Shown here one piece after another: positions 23,968 to 32,407 of a DNA stretch of 64,000 bases. The position numbers were made by a program, and so were the translations under genes. The stretch's first letter is position 1; every line of letters begins with the position of its first letter. Below the pieces are notes generated by a model. It was not told where the DNA came from. It worked only from the letters and a program-made list of their open reading frames with translations, and ran no database searches. The stretch is from Proteiniclasticum sp. (lineage in GTDB: Bacteria > Bacillota > Clostridia > Clostridiales > Clostridiaceae): the NCBI RefSeq assembly GCF_003514505.1, contig NZ_DOPX01000010.1, forward strand, positions 27,475 to 91,474. Reading direction: 5' to 3'.

Positions 23968-25146
23968 ATGGAACTGCTTAACGATCTCAAAACCATGCTC
24001 AAGAAAAATATCCGTGAATACGGCATGTTCATTGCCCTTTTTGCCATCATGCTCGTATTCTCCATCCTCAGTGATGGCGTGTTCATGTCTCCCCGAAACA
24101 TCAGCAATCTCATAAACTCCATGGGCTACATCGCCGTCCTTGCTGTGGGTATGACCCTCATTCTCATCATCAAGCACATTGATCTGTCTGTGGGATATGT
24201 GGCAGGATTTCTAGGTGCTGTGGCAGCAATGCTGATGACTTCCTGGGATCTGCCGGTGCTCCTCGTGATTCCCATCATACTCTTTCTGGGTATCCTCATT
24301 GGTCTCTTCAATGGCTTCATGGTCGCAAAGCTTCAGCTTCCAGCCTTTGTGGTTTCCCTGGCAGGCATGCTGATTTTTAGAGGAGCTCTTCTCCAGGTCA
24401 CAGCAAAAACCGGAACCATCATCATCCCGAACAAAACCTTCAATAACATCGGAGTCGGTTACATCCCGGACCCCGTGAAGCTCCTTCCAGGCTTTCACAC
24501 GTTGACTTTAGTCATCGGGGCACTTTTCATCGTTTTCTTCATTCTGGCCCAGTTCAAGAACCGGAAAAATAAGCTGAAATATCAGTTTGAAGTGGTGCCC
24601 ATCAAGATCTTCTACATCAAGCTGGTGTTTGTATCCGCGCTCATCGCCTATGTGACCTATATCCTCTCGGACTATAACGGTCTTTCCTGGACCGTTGTCA
24701 TTGTCCTCATCGTGGTGGCTCTTTATCATTTCCTCACCACAAAGACCGTTCTTGGAAGACACATCTATGCAGTGGGTGGCAATGATGAAGCCGCAAAACT
24801 CAGCGGAATCGACGTAAAAAAGGTCACTCTTTTCGTCTTCTCCTCCATGAGCATGCTGGCTGCCCTTTCCGGTATTCTATACACCGCAAGGCTCCAATCT
24901 GCAACGGTCACCGCAGGAACAGGATTTGAACTGGATGCCATCGCCTCTGCTTATGTGGGCGGTGTTTCCGCAGCTGGTGGTGTAGGAAAGGTCACTGGCT
25001 CCATCATCGGTGCTCTTGTTATGGCTTCACTGACCAGCGGTATGAACCTCCTGAATGTAGGCGCATCTTACCAGTACATCATCCGTGGTGCCATCCTCAT
25101 TCTTGCTGTGGTTTTCGATGTGCAGACCCGAAACAAAGCAAAATAG
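23968..25146 (+). CDS. mmsB: Multiple-monosaccharide ABC transporter permease
   Basis: 392 residues from the ATG at 23968 (GAGGAGG upstream); the longer frame begins inside mmsA without a ribosome site. CUT2 permease with about 10 spans. Visible family blocks: NSMGYIAVLAVGMTLILIIKHIDLSVGYVAGFLGA, LPAFVVSLAGMLIFRGALL, and the coupling segment VLGRHIYAVGGNDEAAKLSGIDVKKVTLFVFSSMSMLAALSG, then GTGFELDAIASAYVGGVSAAGGVGKVTGSIIGALVMASLTSGMNLL. The long insert between spans (LAQFKNRKNKLKYQFEVV) is typical of the GguB/MmsB variant. Completes the transporter. Confidence 0.92.
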   Translation: MELLNDLKTMLKKNIREYGMFIALFAIMLVFSILSDGVFMSPRNISNLINSMGYIAVLAVGMTLILIIKHIDLSVGYVAGFLGAVAAMLMTSWDLPVLLVIPIILFLGILIGLFNGFMVAKLQLPAFVVSLAGMLIFRGALLQVTAKTGTIIIPNKTFNNIGVGYIPDPVKLLPGFHTLTLVIGALFIVFFILAQFKNRKNKLKYQFEVVPIKIFYIKLVFVSALIAYVTYILSDYNGLSWTVVIVLIVVALYHFLTTKTVLGRHIYAVGGNDEAAKLSGIDVKKVTLFVFSSMSMLAALSGILYTARLQSATVTAGTGFELDAIASAYVGGVSAAGGVGKVTGSIIGALVMASLTSGMNLLNVGASYQYIIRGAILILAVVFDVQTRNKAK

Positions 25147-25158
25147 TGCAACAAAGAA

Positions 25159-25192
25159 AGGAACCACCCAAAATGGATGGTTCCTCTTTTTC
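25159..25192 (+). terminator. Terminator of the sugar transporter operon
   Basis: AGGAACCA-C-CC / GG-A-TGGTTCCT stem (25159-25185) followed by CTTTTTCTG. Confidence 0.88.
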
Positions 25193-25263
25193 TGTCCTTA
25201 GGAGATTCTGGCGTGAGCCATGGACTCTCCTTTTTACTTTATTTTTCTGTCACTGGAAGATGT

Positions 25264-28200
25264 CTAGTACTTGGTTGTATTATAAAAAGCATTCATCTCC
25301 CAGAAAGGAACATAGGTCTCAGAGTGTGCTGCGATGTAGATTGGACCAGATTTCTTTAATGTAATCTCATAGGTGAAGCTTGTGGTCTGGTCTGTAATGG
25401 CAGGCTTATATGGGAACTGACCAGGGTCTGCTGTGTAAACGGATGTCTTTCCGGTCTTCTTCACTGGCAAAGGTGTCTCACCCACATAGAGGTGAATCTT
25501 CTTTAATGAGAATCCAGACTCCATCTCGTATCTTAAAGATACCAGCTTGTCATGGTACTCTACATAAAGTTTACCTGCGAGAAGTCCCTTGGTGACATCA
25601 TTCTGTCCTGCTCCTGTATAGATTGGGAAGATGTAGCTGCCTTCAGGAAGAGGTCCATTGGTCCATCCCCATTTGGCATTTTCAACTAGAGTATTGATTG
25701 GGATGGCATAGTCTCCACCAAAGGCCCATCCGGTCTCCATATAGAGCATCTGTCTGACTTCCACAATCTCTGTGTCACTGTCTCTGATCTCATTGGGAAG
25801 CCCTGCAGGATTTGCAAGAACAGATGCTGTATTTTCCAGCATACCGATGTCTGCGGTGGTAAGCAGTCTTGTGTACTGCACTTCTTCAGAAGCGCCAATG
25901 GCTAAGGAGCCTGTAAATCCAGCTAAAGTTCCTGCCAGAGTATCTTTCACAACAACGTTCACAAGATCAATGTCTCCTGTATTTGTGATTTTCACCGTGT
26001 AGGTCAGGGTATCGCCCACATGAGCCATGGAGGTATTGACGCTCTTCTCCAGCTTGATATGAGGATGTACCAGATCTACCGATACGCTGTCTTCCAGTTC
26101 AAACTTAGAAAGAAGCTCAAATCCCATTGGACTTGCAGTAAGCTTCACGGTGTTCTTCAGCTCAGTCCAGCCATACTTCGTCATGTAGTCAGGATCGTCA
26201 GTGGCTTTGACCACATATGGAACCTTAAAGGTCTTTGTCATGCCCGAGGCAAGTTCAAAGGTCTCATCAAGGCCCAGCATTGGATCCGTTACATGCACCT
26301 TCATATCTGGTGCGAAGTCTTCCTTTGTCAGATTCTTCACGGTAATGGTGTAATTGATGGTATCGCCCACCTTGGAGATCTCGGTATCTGCTGTCTTCTC
26401 TATGGAGATGTCCGGTACGAAGAGCTTCACTTCATGAGAATCCGATGCATTCAGGATGTTCGGGAATCCCTTAGGAGATGCGGTGACAGAAGCCGTGTTC
26501 TTCACAGGGCTCATATCTTCAGGCTTAATCATGTAGGTATAGGTGTACTCCTTGGACTCACCAGATGCAATTTCCGCATCGGTCACTACGTTTCCTGCAT
26601 GATCATCCACAACGGAGTAGATAAGATTTGGTGCATCCATGGAGCTGGTATTCTTTACAATAATCTTATAGTTGATGGTGTCACCAATCATCGAAACGGT
26701 CTTGTCTGCGGTTTTCTCGATGGTGATGCCAGGCTGGAACAGCTCTACCGTATGTGTATCCGAACCTGTGACTTCCTTGACAAACAGTCCGCTGACATAC
26801 TTATACGTCGCTGTGACACTGTTGATGAATGGATCCTTTGCATCTGCTGGGATGACAAACGTCTTAGTGATCTTCTCTTTCTCGCCCACTGCCAAAGTCT
26901 TCTTGGCAAAGAGTGCGGTCAGATCAAAGTCAAAGGTCTTGTCATATACAGACACCAGTTCCAGAGGAACATCACCGATGTTCTCTACTTCAAAGCTGTA
27001 CGTGACTTCATCTCCAATCTTCGACAGAGGATCTCCGTCTTTAGTGATCTTTATGATTGGATGAAGCACTGTGGTTTCGGCAAATGCGCTGCCTCTATAG
27101 ACGTTCGGGAACTTCTCGAAGGAGGTCACAAAGGAAGCTTCATTCTTAATGACAGATCCTCTCTCCGCATCCATTGGAATCACATAGTTCATCTCTTCTC
27201 CGTCAAAGGTCTTGGATTCTCCTGGCAGAAGTTTGAAAGTCTTTGCGGCTCCACCAACAAATCCTAGAAGCTCATCTGTCAGTACAAAGGTTGTTTCAGG
27301 TGTATCTTCTGAGCTTAGGTTCTTCACCGTAATGGTGTAGTGGACCGTCTCTCCAGGTACGGCTTTTGCTTTGTCCACTTTCTTTTCAATGCTGTAGCTT
27401 GGCTGGAAGAGATTTACGCTGTGCTTGGAATCTGAAGATACTTCTTTCGAGAAGGCACCATTGACATATTTATAAGTCGCCGTAACGCTGTTCAGGAATG
27501 GGTCTTCTGCGCCTTCTGGAATCAGGAAGGATTTTGTGACCTTCTCCTTCTCTCCCACACCTAGGGTATTTTTCAGGAAGAGCGAGGTGAGGTCAAAATC
27601 AAAGGTGCTGTCATAAATCTTTACTTTTTCCAGTGGCACATCGCCGATATTCTCCACTTCAAAGCTGTAGGTGGTTTCATCACCAATCTTGGAGAGTTCA
27701 TCGCCTGTTTTTGTGATCTTTATCATTGGATATACAATGGTCGTTTCAGCAAATGCAGTTCCACTGTACTTATTTGGGAAGTTCTCAAAGGAGGTGACAT
27801 AGGAGGCTTCATTCTTGATGATGGAACCTCTTGCCGCATCCATTGGAATGGTATAGTTCATCTCTTCTCCGTCAAAGATCTTGCTCTCTCCTGGGAGAAG
27901 CTTGAAGGTTTTTGCTGTGGCATCTTTAAACCCAAGCAGCTCATCTGTGAGAACAAAGGTTGTTTCTGGAGTGTCTTCTGAACTTAGATTCTTCACAGTC
28001 ACTGTATAGTGCACTGTCTCTCCGGGAACTGCTGTCGCCTTGTCTACCTTCTTCTCAATGCTGTAACTTGGCTGGAAAAGATTCAGGCTGCTGGTGGCGC
28101 TGCTTGAAGTTTCCTTGGTGAAAGCACCATTGACATATTTATAGGTTGCCATGACGCTGTTCACGAATGGATCTTCTGCATCTTCCGGAATCATAAAGGA

Positions 28201-30348
28201 CTGCTGAACACTTTCTTTTTCCCCAACACCAAGGGTATCTTTCAGGAACAGTGGTGTCAGATCAAATTCAAAGGTGTCATCCACAATTTTTACTTTTTCC
28301 AGAGGCACATCACCGATGTTCTCCACCTCAAAGGTATACAGAGCCATATCTCCAATCTTGGAGAGCCCTTCCCCAGTCTTTGTGATCTTGATGATGGGAT
28401 AAACCACTGTGGTGTCTACGGAAGCGCTGCCGTCGTAGACATTCGGGAAGTTCTCAAAGGAGGTCACAAAGGAAGCTGTGTTCGTAATGACAGAACCTCT
28501 CTCCGCATCTTCTGGAATCACATAGTTCATTTCTTCACCGTCGAAGATCTTACTTTCTCCTGGGAGAAGTTTAAAGGTTTTTGCTGTAGCGTCTTTGAAT
28601 CCAAGCAGTTCATCTGTCAGCACAAAGGTCGTCTCTGGTGTGTCTTCTGAACTTGTATTCTTCACAGTCACTGTATAGTGTACCGTTTCTCCAGGTACTG
28701 CCTTTGCTTTATCCACTTTCTTTTCAATGCTGTAGCTGGGCTGGAAGAGGTTTGTATCATGGGTTGCTTCGCCTTTGGCTTCTGCTTCCATATACTTGTA
28801 CACAGCCGATACCTTGTTGACAAAAGGATCGTCTTCCGTTTCAGGAACATTCATCTCAAACTCATGACTCTCCGTTGCCCCCACTGCCAGGCTTGGTCCG
28901 AATCCGTTGGCAACAGATCCTGCGTCCAGTGGACCAAACTTGTCATCTGTGATGCTTACAAGCTCCAGTGGCACATTACCTGTATTCTTTACTGTTACTG
29001 TGAACTTGATGGCATCTCCAATCTTTGAAAGGGTGTCTCCTGTTTTTGTCACTTCAATCTTTGGATCAGGCAAGAAGTTACCAAAATCCACTCCGGATAT
29101 AATGGTATCTCCCGAATCTGGCATCAGCATGGATGGAATCCTCCATCTCCAGCTTCCCTCGCCCAGAACGTCCTCCTTATAAGAAGTGGCACCAATGGGC
29201 AGCGACTCCACTTTGTTTGGATAGGTCTGCATATAGTTTGGTTCCATCATCTCATAAATAAGAAGCTCTGAACCGTAGGACAGCTCTTCAAACATATATA
29301 CACCACTCGTATCTGTCTTGGTCTCCAGAGGCACCAGAATGTCCTCAATCTTACCGATGAGCTTGATGGTCCAGTTTGGAAGACCTGGCTCTCCTTCATC
29401 AAACATTCCGTTGTTGTTGGCATCCAGGAACTTTTTACCTGTCACTGTACGGTAGCTTTCAGGAGTATCCGGAAGCTGCACATCTCTGCTTCCTTTTACG
29501 TCCAGCATACCAAAGTGTCCGCTGGATCCTGTCTCAGGTCCTGAACCATATCCAATGGGATCAAAGTCCAGAACATTATAGATATAGCCTCCCCAGCCTG
29601 CAGGTGCGCCACTGGCATAGGCTTTCTGAAGATCTCTTGAGAAAATGGAGGTTCTGGCCAGGTGAAGCTCAAAATAAATGTAGAATGAATCTACAGTATT
29701 GGGATCCTTTCCCTGGGCCTCCAATGCATTCATAATATCTTCCGCAGTGACAATAAAAGCTCTTTTCTGATCGTAAATACTGCCCACTTGACCAATGGTT
29801 CCAGTTATTGCAGAGCGGTTCATCTGAGAGTTTGGCAGGTTCAGCAGTTCATATCCGTCCCAGGCGTTTTCTCCCGGATGGTTCTGAGCGATGTTCACGT
29901 TCTCCGGTGTGCCCAGTGGATAAGCATTTCCATCTGCCATGGGCCATCCTTCTGCAAAACCAAGCTCATCTGTACCAACCTGAATGCCCTTCACCAGGTC
30001 CACAAACATGCCCCACTCACCACTGCCACCAAGAGGATACGCTGCACTATACCAGATGGTCAGATCCGGAAAATTCTGGAATCCTGGGTAAAGACTCTGG
30101 AAATTGGAGATCTTTGCTCTTCCTGGGAAGTATTCTCCTTCTGCATAGGATTTACCAAGGTTACCCGTCGTCCAGTCGCCGTCCCAATCCTTTGTGTCCA
30201 CATTAAATCCTTCTAAGGTAACACTGCCATCAAAATCTGCAGAATACACAATTTTCGTACCGAAGTTCAGCGTCATCACCATGAGAAATGCAATCAGTGC
30301 CGAAAGTCCTTTCAGCACCCGCCCACGACGCATTTTGTAGGCTGCCAT
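25264..30348 (-). CDS. Giant secreted DUF11-repeat surface protein with SdrD B-like domain
   Basis: About 1694 residues if started at ATG 30346-30348 (AAAGGA about 11 nt upstream); an in-frame ATG at 30441 adds 31 residues but has no ribosome site. Order: signal peptide (KMRRGRVLKGLSALIAFLMVMTLNFGTKIVYSA), a 300-residue N-terminal domain, an SdrD B-like module (GKKFLDANNNGMFDEGEPGLPNWTIKLIG), then about ten DUF11 beta-sandwich units. The middle is three near-identical 223-residue pairs (SYSIEKKVDKAxAVPGETVHYT ... and KITKTGxxLSKIGD ...), then three more diverged units and a unique 180-residue C-terminus. No LPxTG, choline-binding or S-layer motif found. Probably an adhesin or stalk-like extracellular protein. 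Confidence 0.88.
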   Translation of the reverse strand: MAAYKMRRGRVLKGLSALIAFLMVMTLNFGTKIVYSADFDGSVTLEGFNVDTKDWDGDWTTGNLGKSYAEGEYFPGRAKISNFQSLYPGFQNFPDLTIWYSAAYPLGGSGEWGMFVDLVKGIQVGTDELGFAEGWPMADGNAYPLGTPENVNIAQNHPGENAWDGYELLNLPNSQMNRSAITGTIGQVGSIYDQKRAFIVTAEDIMNALEAQGKDPNTVDSFYIYFELHLARTSIFSRDLQKAYASGAPAGWGGYIYNVLDFDPIGYGSGPETGSSGHFGMLDVKGSRDVQLPDTPESYRTVTGKKFLDANNNGMFDEGEPGLPNWTIKLIGKIEDILVPLETKTDTSGVYMFEELSYGSELLIYEMMEPNYMQTYPNKVESLPIGATSYKEDVLGEGSWRWRIPSMLMPDSGDTIISGVDFGNFLPDPKIEVTKTGDTLSKIGDAIKFTVTVKNTGNVPLELVSITDDKFGPLDAGSVANGFGPSLAVGATESHEFEMNVPETEDDPFVNKVSAVYKYMEAEAKGEATHDTNLFQPSYSIEKKVDKAKAVPGETVHYTVTVKNTSSEDTPETTFVLTDELLGFKDATAKTFKLLPGESKIFDGEEMNYVIPEDAERGSVITNTASFVTSFENFPNVYDGSASVDTTVVYPIIKITKTGEGLSKIGDMALYTFEVENIGDVPLEKVKIVDDTFEFDLTPLFLKDTLGVGEKESVQQSFMIPEDAEDPFVNSVMATYKYVNGAFTKETSSSATSSLNLFQPSYSIEKKVDKATAVPGETVHYTVTVKNLSSEDTPETTFVLTDELLGFKDATAKTFKLLPGESKIFDGEEMNYTIPMDAARGSIIKNEASYVTSFENFPNKYSGTAFAETTIVYPMIKITKTGDELSKIGDETTYSFEVENIGDVPLEKVKIYDSTFDFDLTSLFLKNTLGVGEKEKVTKSFLIPEGAEDPFLNSVTATYKYVNGAFSKEVSSDSKHSVNLFQPSYSIEKKVDKAKAVPGETVHYTITVKNLSSEDTPETTFVLTDELLGFVGGAAKTFKLLPGESKTFDGEEMNYVIPMDAERGSVIKNEASFVTSFEKFPNVYRGSAFAETTVLHPIIKITKDGDPLSKIGDEVTYSFEVENIGDVPLELVSVYDKTFDFDLTALFAKKTLAVGEKEKITKTFVIPADAKDPFINSVTATYKYVSGLFVKEVTGSDTHTVELFQPGITIEKTADKTVSMIGDTINYKIIVKNTSSMDAPNLIYSVVDDHAGNVVTDAEIASGESKEYTYTYMIKPEDMSPVKNTASVTASPKGFPNILNASDSHEVKLFVPDISIEKTADTEISKVGDTINYTITVKNLTKEDFAPDMKVHVTDPMLGLDETFELASGMTKTFKVPYVVKATDDPDYMTKYGWTELKNTVKLTASPMGFELLSKFELEDSVSVDLVHPHIKLEKSVNTSMAHVGDTLTYTVKITNTGDIDLVNVVVKDTLAGTLAGFTGSLAIGASEEVQYTRLLTTADIGMLENTASVLANPAGLPNEIRDSDTEIVEVRQMLYMETGWAFGGDYAIPINTLVENAKWGWTNGPLPEGSYIFPIYTGAGQNDVTKGLLAGKLYVEYHDKLVSLRYEMESGFSLKKIHLYVGETPLPVKKTGKTSVYTADPGQFPYKPAITDQTTSFTYEITLKKSGPIYIAAHSETYVPFWEMNAFYNTTKY
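26735..28745 (-). repeat. Three tandem 669-bp coding repeats within the DUF11 protein
   Basis: The same junction sequence (around CTGGAA in the codons for LFQP) recurs at 28741, 28072, 27403 and 26734, exactly 669 bp apart each time. Each unit encodes two DUF11 domains of alternating type. Exact spacing and high identity indicate recent internal duplication or gene conversion. Confidence 0.9.
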
Positions 30349-30441
30349 TCTTCTGCACATCCTTTCACGCAATTTGCGTTTAATAAGAAACAGGAACGTT
30401 GTCTCTGGCAATAATTGATAATGAGACCTTTGGATACGCAT

Positions 30442-30810
30442 AGAGTAATTAGCAATCCATATCAGTTCTTATATTTGTACAAATATGTTTAAAATCATTT
30501 AATTTTAATTCCTAGTATTTCTATCATATATGATGCTTTATAGTTGGATTTTATCAATATTATCAAGCAAATTCAATACTCTTATCCCTCATATCCGAAA
30601 GTTTATAAACATCATTCGCATTTCTCATCCTTAACATTTTATACATTTATTCTTATGTGTATTTTAATTTAATTTCTTTTTATTGGTAAAAATCATAGAA
30701 TTCGACATTTTCATAGTTGGCTGAATTGAAAGCTGCAAGGCTGCCTTCAGCACATGCATCTCTAGCAGGCACGAAATTCCACAAGACCCACTGCTATTTC
30801 AGGTCCTATA
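30442..30810. other. AT-rich divergent intergenic region between the DUF11 gene and the first MerR-RDD gene
   Basis: No gene seen. It contains a perfect 16-bp palindrome ATATTTGTACAAATAT (30471-30486), a perfect 12-bp palindrome ATCATATATGAT (30523-30534), and a minus-strand promoter for the DUF11 gene (listed separately). The right half is AT-rich with no readable RNA element. Confidence 0.5.
30537..30566 (-). promoter_or_regulatory. Promoter of the giant DUF11 gene
   Basis: Minus strand TTGATA (30561-30566), 18-bp spacer, TATAAA (30537-30542). The ATCATATATGAT palindrome lies at the expected transcription start, so it may be an operator. Confidence 0.5.
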
Positions 30811-30841
30811 TTGACTCTAAAGCTGCTTCATACCTTATAAT
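30811..30841 (+). promoter_or_regulatory. MerR-type promoter (19-bp spacer) of the first MerR-RDD gene
   Basis: TTGACT (30811-30816), 19-bp spacer, perfect TATAAT (30836-30841). The AAGC-T-GCTT dyad lies in the spacer. An over-long spacer between good hexamers is the classic geometry of promoters activated by MerR proteins through DNA untwisting; here the downstream gene itself encodes a MerR head, which suggests autoregulation. Confidence 0.7.
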
Positions 30842-30870
30842 GAAGAAAAGATACAGAAAGGATTGACTTC

Positions 30871-32310
30871 ATGAAGATTAAAGATGTAGAAAAGCGCACA
30901 CAAATGGACCGGGCGACCTTATATTATTATGAGAAAGAAGGACTCCTGTCTCCAGAGAGAACCGAAAACGGATACCGAATCTATAGTGCAGAAGATCTCC
31001 TTATGATTGAAAAAATCAAACTGCTCCGCTCTCTTCAGATATCCATTGAAGAGTTAAAGGCAATGAAAAGAGATGACACCTCTCTTTCTTCTGTTCTGGA
31101 AACTCAGCTGGAACTCCTCTCTTCTGAAGAAAAGAAATCCCAGGACGCTAAAGAAATATGCCAGAAGATGCTTGCTCAAGGAGAAACTTTTGTGACTCTC
31201 TACCCAGAGCAGTACCTGAAATCAGAGGAAGACACCACATTCCTGAATAGATATGAGGATTTTCCCGAGGAGCTGCCTCAAGTCTATGATCCTATCCGCA
31301 GATTCTTTGCCAGATTCTTTGATTTTACCCTCTATGCTACCCTTTGGTATCTGACGCTTTATCTCACCCTGCGCATCGATCTTCAGAACCGACCTTTCCT
31401 TTATCTCATACTAGATCAGATGGTTACGATGGTTCTGATGCTTTTTGTGGAGCCAGTGTTATTGACCCTTTATAAAACAACTCCCGGAAAGAGGATTCTT
31501 GGATTGTGGATAGAACGCCGTGACGGTACACCACTTCAGTATCATGAGGGTTTCTCCAGAACTTTTCTGGTGCTTTTGGAAGGTATGGGATTTTTAGTTC
31601 CTCTCATCACACTCTTTACTCATATTATTTCCTACAACAGGTGTATCCAGGGAGAAAATCAGCCTTGGGATAAGAGCATCGCTTACCGAATTAAAGACCG
31701 AAAGATTCTAAGAGGTGTTCTACTTGGAGTATTGTTGACTATTCTTCTCAGCATCACTGCGCTCATCCAGTACGTATACTTCATGCCACCAAACCGGGGA
31801 AACTTGACGGTGGAAGAGTTTACAGAAAACTTCAACCACTATCAAAGAATCTACGACCTCCAACTGAATGGTAAGAGGCTGAAGTCTTCTGCAGCATGGG
31901 AATCACCTTACGACTTCAGAGATCTTTATCTTCCACACCATGTGACTACACCGCCAAATCTGATCTTCACCATGAAAGACGGTTTCGTAGAAGCGGTATC
32001 CTTTGATATCGATGTAAGAGACACAGACTTCTATGTCTATCACTATGGAGAATACATGAGCCTCATCAGTCTGGCTTTGATGACACCTGAACTGAACCTG
32101 GCCGCCACCCGGGAGAAAGCAGACAAACTTGTGGACTACTTTTCCTGGAACTCCTCCTCTTCCTTTACAATGAGTGTTTTGGGGGTGGATATCAACAATG
32201 ATGTCCTGTTTGAAGGTTTTGAGGAAACACACAACCACACCATGCCTCTCCGGGATGTAGAGACCAATTTCTACAGACAAAAGTTTCTTGCTGCTAAATC
32301 TATTCCCTAA
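30871..32310 (+). CDS. MerR-HTH / RDD-domain membrane fusion protein (copy A)
   Basis: 479 residues. Residues 1-66 are a MerR winged helix (KIKDVEKRTQMDRATLYYYEKEGLLSPERTENGYRIYSAEDLLMIEKIKLLRSL). A helical linker follows (67-135). Residues about 138-285 are an RDD domain: RRFFARFFDFTLYATLWY with its Arg and Asp, and KTTPGKRILGLWIERRDGTPLQYHEGFSRT. A last span (LLGVLLTILLSITALIQYVYF, about 285-307) leads to a 170-residue tail that starts MPPNRGNLTVEEFTENFNHY. I count four hydrophobic stretches; if all cross the membrane, the tail is on the cytoplasmic side, otherwise outside. Presumed membrane-bound one-component regulator. Two paralogs at 37806-40754. ATG with AAAGG upstream. Confidence 0.88.
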   Translation: MKIKDVEKRTQMDRATLYYYEKEGLLSPERTENGYRIYSAEDLLMIEKIKLLRSLQISIEELKAMKRDDTSLSSVLETQLELLSSEEKKSQDAKEICQKMLAQGETFVTLYPEQYLKSEEDTTFLNRYEDFPEELPQVYDPIRRFFARFFDFTLYATLWYLTLYLTLRIDLQNRPFLYLILDQMVTMVLMLFVEPVLLTLYKTTPGKRILGLWIERRDGTPLQYHEGFSRTFLVLLEGMGFLVPLITLFTHIISYNRCIQGENQPWDKSIAYRIKDRKILRGVLLGVLLTILLSITALIQYVYFMPPNRGNLTVEEFTENFNHYQRIYDLQLNGKRLKSSAAWESPYDFRDLYLPHHVTTPPNLIFTMKDGFVEAVSFDIDVRDTDFYVYHYGEYMSLISLALMTPELNLAATREKADKLVDYFSWNSSSSFTMSVLGVDINNDVLFEGFEETHNHTMPLRDVETNFYRQKFLAAKSIP

Positions 32311-32316
32311 CAAAGT

Positions 32317-32359
32317 AAAAGCAAAGGAGTTCGATAGCGTATCGGATTCCTTTGCTTTT
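32317..32359. terminator. Bidirectional terminator between MerR-RDD A and the MATE gene
   Basis: AAAAGCAAAGGA (32317-32328) / TCCTTTGCTTTT (32348-32359), with an inner TTCGAT/ATCGGA-like pairing, followed by T-rich sequence on both strands. Confidence 0.88.
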
Positions 32360-32407
32360 GTATTATGTAATACAGTTCAATAGTTATCTCTAATTGGATG
32401 TAGCTTT

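Noticed and set aside
25146..25364. ORFs crossing the end of mmsB and the DUF11 gene
   Set aside because: They run through the strong terminator at 25159-25192 and antisense to the DUF11 gene.
26020..27267. 415-residue plus-strand ORF opposite the DUF11 repeats
   Set aside because: It is the antisense shadow of a repetitive protein gene; no ribosome site and no recognisable domain.
26735..28745. Regular repeats as a possible CRISPR array or satellite
   Set aside because: The period is 669 bp and in frame; the repeats encode DUF11 domains.
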